DNA of 64,000 bases from Mangrovicoccus sp049603835 (GCA_049603835.1 JBMYSZ010000004.1:199491-263490), one strand, 5' to 3'. Positions 7,707 through 16,932 are shown, counted from the first letter of the stretch. A program made the numbers and translations. The notes: a model not told the origin generated them from the sequence alone.

Positions 7707-10700
7707 ATGCCTAAACGCACCGACATTTCCTCCATTATGATTATCGGCGCGGGGCCTATCGTGATTGGCCAAGCCTGTGAGTTTGACTATTCCGGCGCGC
7801 AAGCCTGTAAAGCGCTGCGCGAAGAGGGCTATCGGGTGATCCTGGTGAACTCTAACCCGGCGACGATCATGACCGATCCGGGCCTCGCCGATGCCACTTA
7901 TATCGAGCCGATCACTCCAGAGGTCGTTGCCAAGATCATCGAAAAAGAGCGCCCCGATGCGCTGCTGCCAACCATGGGCGGTCAGACCGGGCTGAACACC
8001 TCGCTGGCTCTGGCCGATATGGGTGTTTTGGAAAAATTCGGCGTCGAGCTGATCGGCGCGAACCGCAACGCTATTGAAATGGCCGAAGACCGCGCCCTGT
8101 TCCGGGACGCCATGGACCGCATCGGCCTGGAAAATCCCCGCGCCACCATCGCCAATACGATCGAAGAATGCATGGATGCGCTGGAGCATGTGGGGCTGCC
8201 CGCGATTATCCGCCCCGCCTTTACCTTGGGCGGCACGGGGGGCGGCATTGCCTATAACCGCGATGATTTCGAAGCCATCTGCCGCAGCGGGCTGGATGCC
8301 TCGCCGGTCAATCAGATCCTGATCGACGAGTCGCTTTTGGGTTGGAAAGAATATGAGATGGAGGTTGTCCGCGACAAAGCGGATAACGCCATCATCGTTT
8401 GTTCCATCGAGAATATCGACCCGATGGGCGTTCACACGGGCGATTCGATCACCGTGGCCCCGGCGCTGACCCTGACCGACAAAGAATATCAGATGATGCG
8501 CAATGGCTCGATTGCCGTGCTGCGCGAAATCGGTGTGGAAACCGGCGGCTCCAATGTGCAATGGGCGATCAATCCAGCCGATGGGCGGATGGTCGTGATC
8601 GAAATGAACCCGCGCGTGTCGCGCTCTTCGGCGCTGGCTTCTAAGGCGACCGGCTTCCCGATTGCGAAAATCGCGGCCAAGCTGGCGATCGGCTATACGC
8701 TGGATGAGCTCGATAACGATATCACCAAAGTCACCCCGGCAAGCTTTGAGCCGACGATTGACTATGTCGTGACCAAGATCCCGCGCTTTGCCTTTGAGAA
8801 ATTCCCAGGCGCCAAGCCCGAGCTGACCACCGCGATGAAATCTGTGGGCGAGGCCATGGCCATTGGCCGGACCTTCCATGAATCGCTGCAAAAAGCGCTG
8901 ACCAGCTTGGAAACCGGTCTGACCGGCCTTGATGAAATCGAGATCGATGGCGCGCCAGATGTCACCGCGATCCGCAAAGCTTTGTCCGAGCGCACGCCAG
9001 ATCGGCTACGGATCATCGCCCAGGCCATGCGCCATGGCTTGATCGACGAAGATATCCAAGCCGCCACCGCCTTTGACCCGTGGTTCCTGTCGCGCATCCG
9101 CGAAATCGTCGATGCCGAGGATGAAGTGCGCAAATCCGGCCTGCCGCTGGACGAAGCCGGGCTGCGCCGCCTGAAAATGATGGGCTTCACCGATGCGCGC
9201 CTGGCCAAGCTAACCGGTCGGGACGAGGCCAATATCGCCCGCGCGCGTCAAAATCTGGGTGTGCGCGCTGTGTTCAAGCGTATCGATACCTGCGCCGCCG
9301 AGTTCGAGGCCCAGACGCCTTACATGTATTCCACCTATGAAGCCCCGGTTATGGGCGAGGTTGAATGCGAAAGCCGCCCGACCGAGGCAAAGAAAATCGT
9401 GATCTTGGGTGGCGGTCCGAACCGGATCGGCCAAGGGATCGAGTTTGACTACTGCTGCTGTCATGCCTGTTTTGCTCTGACCGATGCGGGCTATGAGACC
9501 ATCATGGTCAATTGTAACCCGGAAACGGTTTCCACCGATTACGACACCTCCGACCGCCTCTATTTCGAACCGCTGACTTTCGAACATGTGATGGAGATCC
9601 TGGCGACCGAGAAAGCCAAGGGCACGTTGCATGGCGTTATCGTACAGCTTGGCGGCCAGACCCCGCTGAAGCTTGCCAATGCGCTGGAAGCGGCGGGGAT
9701 CCCGATCCTTGGCACCTCGCCCGACGCGATTGACCTGGCCGAAGACCGCGAGCGGTTCCAAGCCTTGGTCAATGAGCTGGAGCTGAAACAGCCGAAAAAC
9801 GCGATTGCCTCTACCGATGCCGAAGCTATCGCCGCCGGGATGACCATTGGCTTCCCGCTGGTGATCCGTCCGTCTTACGTGCTTGGTGGCCGCGCCATGG
9901 AGATCGTCCGCGATCAAGCTCAGCTAGAGCGCTATATCTCCGAGGCTGTGGTGGTGTCTGGCGATAGCCCGGTTCTGCTTGATAGCTATCTCTCCGGCGC
10001 GACCGAGGTCGATGTGGATGCGATTTCTGATGGCGAAACCGTCTATATCGCGGGCATCATGCAGCATATCGAAGAGGCGGGCGTGCATTCGGGCGATAGC
10101 GCCTGCTCCTTGCCGCCGCATTCTCTGCCAGCCGATATCATCGCTGAAATGGAGCGCCAGACCCGCGCTCTCGCCCTGCGCCTGCAAGTGCGCGGCCTGA
10201 TGAATGTGCAATATGCGGTGAAGGATGGCGAAGTCTATCTGATCGAGGTGAACCCACGCGCCTCCCGTACCGTGCCCTTCGTGGCCAAAGCCGTGAATTC
10301 CCCGATTGCAGCGATTGCGGCGCGGGTCATGGCGGGTGAAAACCTGGCAAGCTTCGACGCGCCCAAGGTGAAAACCGATGGTTATGCGGTGAAAGAGGCG
10401 GTTCTGCCTTTCGCGCGCTTCCCTGGCGTTGACACTCTGCTTGGGCCGGAAATGCGCTCTACCGGCGAGGTGATGGGCGCGGATGAAAGCTTCCCCATGG
10501 CCTATCTCAAAGCCCTGCTTGGCGCGGGCTCTGATCTGCCGGATGCGGGGACGGTTTTCTTGTCGATCAAAGAAGATGACAAAACACCGATGCTGGTGGA
10601 AACCGGCCAAATCCTGCGGGATCTGGGTTTTGAGATCCTGGCGACCCGTGGCACCGCTGAATATCTGGCGGAAAATGGGGTAGAAACCCAGGTGGTCAAC

Positions 10701-10937
10701 AAAGTCTATGAAGGCCGCCCGCATATTGTCGATGTGATGAAAGACGGCAAAGTGGCTTTGGTGATGAACACCACCGAAGGCGCGCAAGCGGTTGAAGACA
10801 GCCGGTCCATGCGCACCGTCGCTTTGATGGACCGCATTCCCTATTTCACCACCCTGGCTGGCAGCCATGCCGCAGCCCTCGCAATGCAAGCCCGCCGCAG
10901 CCATGATATCGGTGTGCGCAACCTGCAAGAACAATAG
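7707..10937 (+). CDS. carB: Carbamoyl-phosphate synthase large chain
   Basis: 1076 aa (E. coli 1073). It makes carbamoyl phosphate from bicarbonate, ammonia supplied by CarA, and two ATP, for arginine and pyrimidine synthesis. Visible parts: N-terminal carboxyphosphate half (MPKRTDISSIMIIGAGPIV, then ATP-grasp with TLGGTGGG and EMNPRVSRSSALASKATG), an oligomerisation region, the carbamoyl-phosphate half (ILGGGPNRIGQGIEFDYCC, then VLGGRAME and EVNPRASRTVPFVAKA), and the C-terminal MGS-like allosteric domain (from about 930). The ATG at 7707 matches the family N-terminus; upstream in-frame starts at 7674 and 7689 would add unrelated residues. carA is not in the window. Confidence 0.97.
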   Translation: MPKRTDISSIMIIGAGPIVIGQACEFDYSGAQACKALREEGYRVILVNSNPATIMTDPGLADATYIEPITPEVVAKIIEKERPDALLPTMGGQTGLNTSLALADMGVLEKFGVELIGANRNAIEMAEDRALFRDAMDRIGLENPRATIANTIEECMDALEHVGLPAIIRPAFTLGGTGGGIAYNRDDFEAICRSGLDASPVNQILIDESLLGWKEYEMEVVRDKADNAIIVCSIENIDPMGVHTGDSITVAPALTLTDKEYQMMRNGSIAVLREIGVETGGSNVQWAINPADGRMVVIEMNPRVSRSSALASKATGFPIAKIAAKLAIGYTLDELDNDITKVTPASFEPTIDYVVTKIPRFAFEKFPGAKPELTTAMKSVGEAMAIGRTFHESLQKALTSLETGLTGLDEIEIDGAPDVTAIRKALSERTPDRLRIIAQAMRHGLIDEDIQAATAFDPWFLSRIREIVDAEDEVRKSGLPLDEAGLRRLKMMGFTDARLAKLTGRDEANIARARQNLGVRAVFKRIDTCAAEFEAQTPYMYSTYEAPVMGEVECESRPTEAKKIVILGGGPNRIGQGIEFDYCCCHACFALTDAGYETIMVNCNPETVSTDYDTSDRLYFEPLTFEHVMEILATEKAKGTLHGVIVQLGGQTPLKLANALEAAGIPILGTSPDAIDLAEDRERFQALVNELELKQPKNAIASTDAEAIAAGMTIGFPLVIRPSYVLGGRAMEIVRDQAQLERYISEAVVVSGDSPVLLDSYLSGATEVDVDAISDGETVYIAGIMQHIEEAGVHSGDSACSLPPHSLPADIIAEMERQTRALALRLQVRGLMNVQYAVKDGEVYLIEVNPRASRTVPFVAKAVNSPIAAIAARVMAGENLASFDAPKVKTDGYAVKEAVLPFARFPGVDTLLGPEMRSTGEVMGADESFPMAYLKALLGAGSDLPDAGTVFLSIKEDDKTPMLVETGQILRDLGFEILATRGTAEYLAENGVETQVVNKVYEGRPHIVDVMKDGKVALVMNTTEGAQAVEDSRSMRTVALMDRIPYFTTLAGSHAAALAMQARRSHDIGVRNLQEQ

Positions 10938-10940
10938 AGC

Positions 10941-10955
10941 CAGGCGCAAAGCCTG
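10941..10955 (+). terminator. Small hairpin after carB
   Basis: CAGGC-GCAAA-GCCTG immediately after the carB stop, followed by a second imperfect hairpin (about 10975-11016). There is no T-run, so terminator activity is uncertain. The convergent gene at 11044 makes a terminator here plausible. Confidence 0.3.
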
Positions 10956-11043
10956 CTCATATCAACCGCAGTCCCTCCCTTGATTGCCAAACTCTTGGCC
11001 ATCCAAGGCGAGGGAGCTGCTTTGACGGGCGATGCGAGCCGCT

Positions 11044-11379
11044 TTACTTATCCGGTTCCGCCATGGCCCGCCGCCGCGCAAGCCCGCCGGTCAACATGAT
11101 GTAATCATGCACTTCCGATAACATGAAATGCCGCGTGTCCCGATCTTCGAGCTGGCGCACAACATCCGCATCCCCAGCCCGATATTGCGACGCGAAAATA
11201 CGGAATTCTTCGGGCAGGGTCAGATTAAACTGAGAGGGTTTGATCAAAAGCCGGATCATCCGCTCAAATAGCAATTCATAGCGATCATCGGGCGGTTCCA
11301 TATAGATCGCCTGAACCTCTTCGCCATATTGCGCGAAAATCCGCAGATAATCATCGAGGGTCGGATTTTCTTGGCTCAT
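11044..11379 (-). CDS. Conserved hypothetical protein, 111 aa
   Basis: 111 aa, acidic N-terminal part (MSQENPTLDDYLRIFAQYGEE), predicted mainly helical, with no signal, membrane segment or known motif. It is a lone gene convergent with carB and separated from moeA by about 160 nt with no gene. The function is not recognised. Confidence 0.6.
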   Translation of the reverse strand: MSQENPTLDDYLRIFAQYGEEVQAIYMEPPDDRYELLFERMIRLLIKPSQFNLTLPEEFRIFASQYRAGDADVVRQLEDRDTRHFMLSEVHDYIMLTGGLARRRAMAEPDK

Positions 11380-11541
11380 TGCGGTCTCTGGCTCAATGGA
11401 ATGGCTGACCCAAGATTAGCGCATTTTTAACTTTCGGCCCATTCAGCGCGCCGCGCCCCGCCGCGCCAAAGCCCGGCTTTGCCGATTTCGCAGTCATTTG
11501 CCCAGGCCGATGCCCTAAGGCTATTCAGTCGGAAAAGGCGG

Positions 11542-12801
11542 TTACAGCCCAAACCCCGCATAAGGCAGAAACCGCACCATATCGCCTTGGGTCACATGAC
11601 GGCCTTCATCGCCCAGCTCGACCAGTCCTTCGGCCCAAGCCAAGCCAGAGATGCGCCCCGATCCCTCCGAGGCAAAGACCTCCACCTGCCCGGCCGGGTT
11701 CAACCGCGCCCGCAGATATTCCCGCCGGCCCGGCTTTTTGCGCTTTTCAAAAGCGGCAGGGACCTCAAAGCTCAGCGGCGCGGCCCAGCCTTCGCCCGCC
11801 ATCAGCGACAAGGCCGGGCGCGCGAAGATCAGGCTACAGACCAAAGCCGCCACCGGATTGCCCGGCAGGCCAAACATCGGCATGCCCTGCCACATCCCCA
11901 AAGCCAGCGGACGGCCCGGTTTCAAAGCAATGCGCCAGGCGGCGATTTGGCCCTCTTCCCGCAAAAGCGCGGACACATGGTCCTCATCCCCTGCCGAAGC
12001 CCCGCCGGAGGTCAGCAACACATCCGCCCGTTCTGCCGCCTCATTCAGCCGGGCGCGCAAAGCATCGCGGTCATCGCGCACATGGCCCAAATCCACCGGT
12101 TCCGCATCCCAAGCCTGAGCCAAAGCCAAAAGCATCGGGCGATTAGCGTCAAAAGTACGCTGCGGATCAGCGGTACTGCCTGGCGCGGCCAGCTCATCGC
12201 CAGTGGACAAAACCCCAACCCGCAACGGCGTATAAACCGGCAGCTCCGCCACACCAACAGCAGCAGCCAGGGCCAGATCCACCGGGCGCAAGCGTTGGCC
12301 AGCTTTTAGCGCAAGCTCTCCGGCCTCGATATCTTCGCCCGCTTTTCGGGTATTGGCGCGGGGTTTTGGCGCATCACGAAAGGCCACTTCGCGCGCATCG
12401 GCGCGGCAATCTTCTTCCAAAATCACCGTATCCACCCCGTCAGGCAGCAAAGCACCGGTCAAAATACGGATCGCGTGGCCCGGCGGCACCGCCCCGGCAA
12501 AGGGTTCCCCGGCTGCAGCGCGGCCATCCACCAAAGGCAAGTGATACGGCCCCTCGCCCAGGCTTGCCGCCGCATAGCCATAGCCATCCACTGCGGAATT
12601 CGCCCCCGGCGGGTTCGAGCGCCAAGCAGTCACATCCTCCGCCAGCACCCGACCCAGCGCTGCATCCAGCGCCACAGTTTCGGTTTTCGTTACCCGGTGC
12701 AGCCGCTCCTTCAGCAGCGCCAAAGCCTCATCCACCGGCACCCAATTCACCCCCGGCGGCAAAGCAAAACAATCATCGCGAAGCGGGGGCAGATCTACCA
12801 T
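11542..12801 (-). CDS. moeA: Molybdopterin molybdotransferase MoeA
   Basis: 419 aa. It inserts molybdate into adenylated molybdopterin to finish the molybdenum cofactor. Visible features: N-terminal NPPGANSAVDGYGYA (the conserved S/N-A-x-D-G-Y/F motif near residue 65-75), the MPT-binding domain with LTSGGASAGDEDHV, and GLPGNPVAALV near the C-terminus; a beta-barrel domain IV follows. It is 18 nt downstream of mobB in the same direction, so mobA-mobB-moeA form one operon. Confidence 0.93.
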   Translation of the reverse strand: MVDLPPLRDDCFALPPGVNWVPVDEALALLKERLHRVTKTETVALDAALGRVLAEDVTAWRSNPPGANSAVDGYGYAAASLGEGPYHLPLVDGRAAAGEPFAGAVPPGHAIRILTGALLPDGVDTVILEEDCRADAREVAFRDAPKPRANTRKAGEDIEAGELALKAGQRLRPVDLALAAAVGVAELPVYTPLRVGVLSTGDELAAPGSTADPQRTFDANRPMLLALAQAWDAEPVDLGHVRDDRDALRARLNEAAERADVLLTSGGASAGDEDHVSALLREEGQIAAWRIALKPGRPLALGMWQGMPMFGLPGNPVAALVCSLIFARPALSLMAGEGWAAPLSFEVPAAFEKRKKPGRREYLRARLNPAGQVEVFASEGSGRISGLAWAEGLVELGDEGRHVTQGDMVRFLPYAGFGL

Positions 12802-12819
12802 GGGGTCTCTTTCTGTTAC

Positions 12820-13314
12820 TCACAAAGCCAGGTCTTGGGCGATAAATTCGGCAATACGCTGGGTATCATCCAAGTGGAATAATGGCACAGGCAAATCCGC
12901 CAGGACAGCATCGCTTGCTACTGCTTTGATCGAAGAGTCTCCGGGCGCGAGCAGTTTTTCCCCGGTTGCTTGACGCCAGGCCTCGATTTTCGGGTGATTG
13001 GCGCGTTTGAACCCCTCAACCAGAACCAGATCCACCGGCGTCATCTTGGCCAGCAACTGATCCAGCGGCGGTTCTTCCGCATCGCGCAATTCATGCATCA
13101 AAGCCCATCTTTGCCCCGAGCTCAGCAAGACCTCACAAGCGCCTGCCGCGCGATGGCGGAAACTATCGCGGCCGGGCTTGTCCACATCATAATTGTGATG
13201 CGCATGTTTGACGGTAGAAACGCGCAGGCCGCGGCCCGTGAATTCCGCCACCAAACGTTCCATCAAGCCGGTTTTGCCGCCATTTTTCCAGCCGGTGATG
13301 CCGTATAGCTTCAT
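12820..13314 (-). CDS. mobB: Molybdopterin-guanine dinucleotide biosynthesis protein MobB
   Basis: 164 aa from ATG 13314. P-loop GTPase-like adaptor that helps MobA make the bis-MGD form of the cofactor. Seen here: MKLYGITGWKNGGKTGLMERL (Walker A type GWKNGGKT), KHAHHNYDVDKPGRDSFRHRAAGA, and LVLVEGFKRANHPKIE. Its start codon overlaps the mobA stop (ATGA), which fixes the start; the frame is open further upstream but inside mobA. Confidence 0.93.
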   Translation of the reverse strand: MKLYGITGWKNGGKTGLMERLVAEFTGRGLRVSTVKHAHHNYDVDKPGRDSFRHRAAGACEVLLSSGQRWALMHELRDAEEPPLDQLLAKMTPVDLVLVEGFKRANHPKIEAWRQATGEKLLAPGDSSIKAVASDAVLADLPVPLFHLDDTQRIAEFIAQDLAL

Positions 13315-13919
13315 GTTGTGCCGTCTTTTAGCAGGGCTTCGGCCTCGGCCAAATCCTCGGGCGTGTTGATATTGAAAAAGGCCTCGGTTGCGAAAAGCGT
13401 GCTGGCAGAGCCGAAATGATCGGCGAAATGCACCACGCGGCGTTGATCCTTGGCCAAAGCCTCGCGCAGCGCGCTTTGCAACCGCACCGGCCAAAGGGCA
13501 AAGGTCGGCTGCCGGATCAAGCGGCCCTCTTCCATGATAGCGGCCATGGCGATGGGGGTTTTGGCTTTCTCGGCGGCACGGATCAAACGCTCGACCAGAT
13601 CTTCGGGGAAAAACGGCGTATCGGCCGCGACCGTGACGATATGGTCATAGCCCAGGCTTTCAGCCCAGATCATCCCCGCCAGAACCCCCGCCAAAGGGCC
13701 GGGATGGTCAGGCACCGGATCGGCAATGACCGGCAGGCTATATTCGGCCAAACGCTCTTTCGGGCCATTGGCATTGATCGCGATGGCGGGCAGCTGCGGC
13801 GCAAGCCGGTCGATCACCCGGTCGAAAAGACTGCGCCCGGCCAGCACAGCCTCGCCCTTATCGCCACCGCCCATGCGACGTGCCTGGCCGCCTGCTAAAA
13901 TTATCCCTGCCGGTTTCAT
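13311..13919 (-). CDS. mobA: Molybdenum cofactor guanylyltransferase MobA
   Basis: 202 aa from ATG 13919, with GAGGGGGG upstream. It transfers GMP from GTP to molybdopterin to make MGD. Motifs: nucleotide-binding LAGGQARRMGGGDKG at the N-terminus, the DP.PDHPGPLAG segment, and VAADTPFFPEDL for metal/phosphate contact. MGD-type cofactor is used by DMSO-reductase family enzymes such as formate dehydrogenase, which fits the neighbouring fdhD. Four-nt overlap with mobB. Confidence 0.93.
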   Translation of the reverse strand: MKPAGIILAGGQARRMGGGDKGEAVLAGRSLFDRVIDRLAPQLPAIAINANGPKERLAEYSLPVIADPVPDHPGPLAGVLAGMIWAESLGYDHIVTVAADTPFFPEDLVERLIRAAEKAKTPIAMAAIMEEGRLIRQPTFALWPVRLQSALREALAKDQRRVVHFADHFGSASTLFATEAFFNINTPEDLAEAEALLKDGTT

Positions 13920-13999
13920 CGCGTCCCCCCTCGACATTATAGCGCGAAGCCTAGCGCGCCCATTTCTGGTGACAAGCCAAACCCGTCAGATCCGCGCGA

Positions 14000-14040
14000 C
14001 GGGCAGCTCGCGAAACCGCGAAGCTTTCACGAGCTGCCCG
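14000..14040. repeat. Long inverted repeat between fdhD and mobA
   Basis: Arms 14000-14015 and 14025-14040 pair over 16 positions with one mismatch (CGGGCAGCTCG.GAAA with TTTC.CGAGCTGCCCG), 9-nt loop. No T-run on either strand. It sits between the fdhD stop and the mobA start, both on the minus strand, so a processed or partially terminating RNA hairpin is possible. Confidence 0.6.
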
Positions 14041-14047
14041 GCTCTGC

Positions 14048-14905
14048 CTATCCCGCTGCACCTTTGCGGCGCGATTTTGCACTTTCCTCTGGGACTTGCG
14101 CTAAATCCGCATCCCAGACCAAGCGCTCTTGCCCCGATAAGCAGACAAAGCGTTTGCCCTTCATCCGGCCGATCAAGGTCATGCCAACCTGCTGCGCGAT
14201 CTCCACCCCCCAAGCGGTAAAACCCGACCGCGATGCCAAAGCCGGAATTCCCATCAAAGCAGTCTTGATCACCATCTCAGAAGTCAGCCGCCCAGTGGTA
14301 TAAAGCAGCTTATCCGCCGCGCCCGCCTGGGTCGAAAACATCCAACCCGCGATCTTATCCACCGCATTATGGCGCCCCACATCTTCCATATAGACCAAGG
14401 GCTGATCCCCTTGGCACAGCACCGTGCCATGGATCGCCCCGGCTTCGAGATAGAGGCTTGGCATCGTATTGATCCGATGCGCCAGCCGGTAAAGATCCGA
14501 GGTCCGCACCGTCGCGGGGGGCAGGGCCAGGCCGTCCAGCCCCTCCATCATATCGCCAAAAACCGTGCCCACCGCGCAGCCGCTGGTGCGAGTTTTCTTG
14601 GCGAGTTTCGCCTCGTGATCGGTTTCGCTGGCCGTGCGCACCACCACTACTTGCAAATCCTCGTCATAATCGACGCCGGTCACTGTTTCGCTATCGCGCA
14701 ACATGCCTTGATTGCGCAGAAATCCCAAAGCCAGATATTTCGGGTGATCGCCAATCGTCATCGCCGTAACGATTTCGCGGCTATTGAGATAAATCGTCAA
14801 AGGCCGCTCTTCGATCACCGAAAGATCCAGCTCTGCGCCCATGTGATCCACGCCCCGGATCTTGCGCAATAGCCCCTGGGCGCCCGGATCAGGCGCGATC
14901 ACCAT
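14048..14905 (-). CDS. fdhD: Formate dehydrogenase accessory sulfurtransferase FdhD
   Basis: 285 aa from ATG 14905 (an in-frame TTG at 14944 would add 13 residues without a better match). FdhD carries sulfur from a cysteine desulfurase to the Mo cofactor of formate dehydrogenase. Seen: IEERPLTIYLNSREIVTAMTIGD, the sulfur-carrying loop TRTSGCAVGTV with one Cys where E. coli has two, MEDVGRHNAVDKIAGWM, and TTGRLTSEMVIKTA. It stands upstream of mobA-mobB-moeA. The formate dehydrogenase itself is not in the window. Confidence 0.93.
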   Translation of the reverse strand: MVIAPDPGAQGLLRKIRGVDHMGAELDLSVIEERPLTIYLNSREIVTAMTIGDHPKYLALGFLRNQGMLRDSETVTGVDYDEDLQVVVVRTASETDHEAKLAKKTRTSGCAVGTVFGDMMEGLDGLALPPATVRTSDLYRLAHRINTMPSLYLEAGAIHGTVLCQGDQPLVYMEDVGRHNAVDKIAGWMFSTQAGAADKLLYTTGRLTSEMVIKTALMGIPALASRSGFTAWGVEIAQQVGMTLIGRMKGKRFVCLSGQERLVWDADLAQVPEESAKSRRKGAAG

Positions 14906-14990
14906 AGATTTGATCGCCTCGTCCAATTGCAACTCCTCGCTCAAAGGCGTAGCCGCCTTGCATCTTTGCTTAGCCTAGGATCATCGCCCC

Positions 14991-15701
14991 ATGACCACCA
15001 GTCATACTTCCGCCTTTTGGCACGGCTTTTGGGCCGGGTTGCCCTTTGTTTTGGTTGTTGGCCCTTTTGGCCTGCTCTTTGGGGTGGTCGCGACCGAGGC
15101 CGGTTTGGATATCGTGCAAACCATGGGGTTTTCCATTTTGGTGATCGCAGGCGCGTCGCAATTCGCCGCCTTGCAATTGATGCTGGATAACGCCCCGACA
15201 GTGATCGTGCTGACCACAGCCCTGGCGGTTAATTTGCGCATGGCCATGTATTCCGCCTCGCTCGTGCCGCATCTGGGGCAAGCGCCTTTGTGGCAAAGAG
15301 CGATTGCCAGCTATTTCCTGGTGGACCAGTCCTATGCGGTCAGCCAACCCTATTATGAGGCCAGGCCCGATCTGAGCATGCGGCAAAAACTGGCCTTTTT
15401 CGCGGGTTCAATGACGCCGGTTGCGCCGGTTTGGTATCTCTCGACCCTTCTGGGCGCCGTGATGGGGCAACAGATCCCGCCGGAATTCGCGCTGGATTTC
15501 GCCGTGCCGATCACCTTCTTGGCTCTGGTCGCGCCGGGGCTGAAAAGCTTGCCGCATGTTTTGGCGGCGCTGACCTCTATCCTGCTGGCGCTGGCCTTTG
15601 CCTGGGTGCCTTACAGTCTAGGCCTGATCATTGCCGCCGCCGCCGCAATGGCCGTGGGGGCCGGATCGGAACTCTATTTTGAAAAAAGGGCCCAAGCATG
15701 A
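14991..15701 (+). CDS. azlC: AzlC-family branched-chain amino acid export permease
   Basis: 236 aa, about five to seven membrane segments, beginning with SAFWHGFWAGLPFVLVVGPFG and containing the AzlC-type GASQFAALQLM and NLRMAMYSASL motifs. With AzlD it forms an inner-membrane exporter of branched-chain amino acids and analogues. Its stop codon overlaps the azlD start by 4 nt. It is divergent from fdhD. Confidence 0.92.
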   Translation: MTTSHTSAFWHGFWAGLPFVLVVGPFGLLFGVVATEAGLDIVQTMGFSILVIAGASQFAALQLMLDNAPTVIVLTTALAVNLRMAMYSASLVPHLGQAPLWQRAIASYFLVDQSYAVSQPYYEARPDLSMRQKLAFFAGSMTPVAPVWYLSTLLGAVMGQQIPPEFALDFAVPITFLALVAPGLKSLPHVLAALTSILLALAFAWVPYSLGLIIAAAAAMAVGAGSELYFEKRAQA

Positions 15702-16027
15702 CCCTGTCTGACCCGAAAATCTGGGGGATTATCTTTGCCCTCGGCCTTGGCACTTTCCTGATCCGCTTTTCTTTTCTTGGGCTGGTGGGCGATCGCCCCC
15801 TGCCCGAATGGCTGATCCGCTGCCTGCGCTATACGCCCATGGCGGTTCTGCCGGGTCTGGTGGCGCCGCTAGTGATCTGGCCCGATGCCACCGGGGGCGA
15901 GCCGGATCTGCCGCGCATTTTTGCCGCTTTGGCCACGATCCTTGTGGGGCTGGTCAAGCGCGACACGCTTTGGGCCATTGGCGCCGGGCTGGTCACGCTT
16001 TATGCCAGCCTGGCCTTGCTTGGCTAA
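15698..16027 (+). CDS. azlD: AzlD small exporter subunit
   Basis: 109 aa, four hydrophobic stretches, normal length for the AzlD family. Includes GLGTFLIRFSFLGLVG at the N-terminus and LRYTPMAVLPGLVAP, typical of AzlD. ATGA overlap with azlC shows coupling. It is the membrane partner of AzlC. Confidence 0.92.
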   Translation: MTLSDPKIWGIIFALGLGTFLIRFSFLGLVGDRPLPEWLIRCLRYTPMAVLPGLVAPLVIWPDATGGEPDLPRIFAALATILVGLVKRDTLWAIGAGLVTLYASLALLG

Positions 16028-16036
16028 GAGCCGCCC

Positions 16037-16678
16037 CTAGCCACCAGTTGCGGGCAAGGGCGGCAAAGGCTCGGGGAATGTCCCATCGCCCACCGCAATA
16101 TAGCCGCCCAAACCGCCGATATCTTCGCGGCCGCCGGGACTATCGTCATAATATGTGTCGGTTTTCACCCCTGGCAGCTGCGCAAAAGCCCGGCTGGCCC
16201 CATCGGGGAAAAAGGTTTTGGGGAAATCTTCAAAACCTGGCAATCCGCTTAGAATTTCCGTAGTGCGCAAAGTGCAAAACGCGTCCATCACCGGCCCAGC
16301 GGTTTTCGCCCGCTCCAATGCCAATCGCGCGGTTTCCGCCGAAACTGGCACGACTTGCCGGCGTACCGAATAGGTTTCGCGAGCGTGATAATCCACATAC
16401 CAGGCTTCCATTGCATCGGTGAAACCGTAATGCAGATCATTGATTTCGGGCGCTTTCGGATGGCGCCAACTGCCCGCGGGGTCAAACACAACCCGTTCGG
16501 GCCCGTCGATCACCAGGCCTGTATGCGCGCCTTTGCCCGTGGCATTGCGCACCATCGTATAAAGCGTGATCGTCGGTTGCCGCCCGCTCACATAATGGGC
16601 CTTAGCCACATCTTCTGCAGGGGAAATCTGCGGCTCGGCACAAGCCGATAAAACCGCCAAAGCGCAAAGCGCGAGCAT
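16037..16678 (-). CDS. Lipoprotein, possible permuted papain-like (YaeF/YiiX-type) protein
   Basis: 213 aa from ATG 16678. Lipoprotein signal MLALCALAVLSAC with lipobox LSAC, Cys13. The mature part has HTGLVIDGPERVVFDPAGSW with His52, and later VMDAFCTLRTTEIL with Cys135. A His before a Cys in these two settings recalls the permuted NlpC/P60 (YaeF/YiiX) fold, where His precedes Cys. That is my inference, not certain. It begins 26 nt after the oxidase subunit IV gene on the same strand, so it is likely co-transcribed with it. Confidence 0.6.
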   Translation of the reverse strand: MLALCALAVLSACAEPQISPAEDVAKAHYVSGRQPTITLYTMVRNATGKGAHTGLVIDGPERVVFDPAGSWRHPKAPEINDLHYGFTDAMEAWYVDYHARETYSVRRQVVPVSAETARLALERAKTAGPVMDAFCTLRTTEILSGLPGFEDFPKTFFPDGASRAFAQLPGVKTDTYYDDSPGGREDIGGLGGYIAVGDGTFPEPLPPLPATGG

Positions 16679-16704
16679 CCCCGCGCCGCGCTGCCGGGTC
16701 TGAC

Positions 16705-16839
16705 TTAGGCGCCGACCAGAGCCAAAAAGACCAAAAAGACGAAAATTGCGATCACCGATTTGATGGTGAAGCTGACAAAGCCGTCGAATGTTTTCTGTTG
16801 GGCTGTGATATCCATCGAGCCGTGTTTGTGTTCCGCCAT
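16705..16839 (-). CDS. aa3-type cytochrome c oxidase subunit IV
   Basis: 44 aa: MAEHKHGSMDITAQQKTFD followed by one membrane helix SVIAIFVFLVFLALVGA. Length and layout match the small subunit IV of alphaproteobacterial aa3 oxidase, a single helix bound to the outside of subunits I-III in the inner membrane. The start is set by GGGAGG upstream; the frame is open 19 codons further but without a ribosome site. The main oxidase genes are elsewhere. Confidence 0.88.
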   Translation of the reverse strand: MAEHKHGSMDITAQQKTFDGFVSFTIKSVIAIFVFLVFLALVGA

Positions 16840-16932
16840 GAGAGCCTCCCTTTTCACGCGTTGTCTTTGGATAAGGTGATTCAGCGCGTCTGTCACCCAC
16901 CCAGTTATCTCTAAAGCTATTCCATTGAGCGG

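Noticed and set aside
7596..8891. 431-codon minus-strand frame opposite carB
   Set aside because: Antisense shadow of carB in a GC-rich codon pattern; His/Arg-rich product with no domain. Similar long antisense frames opposite the RND pump (24519-25697), DUF3141 (54401-55552) and carB (9924-10949) were rejected for the same reason.
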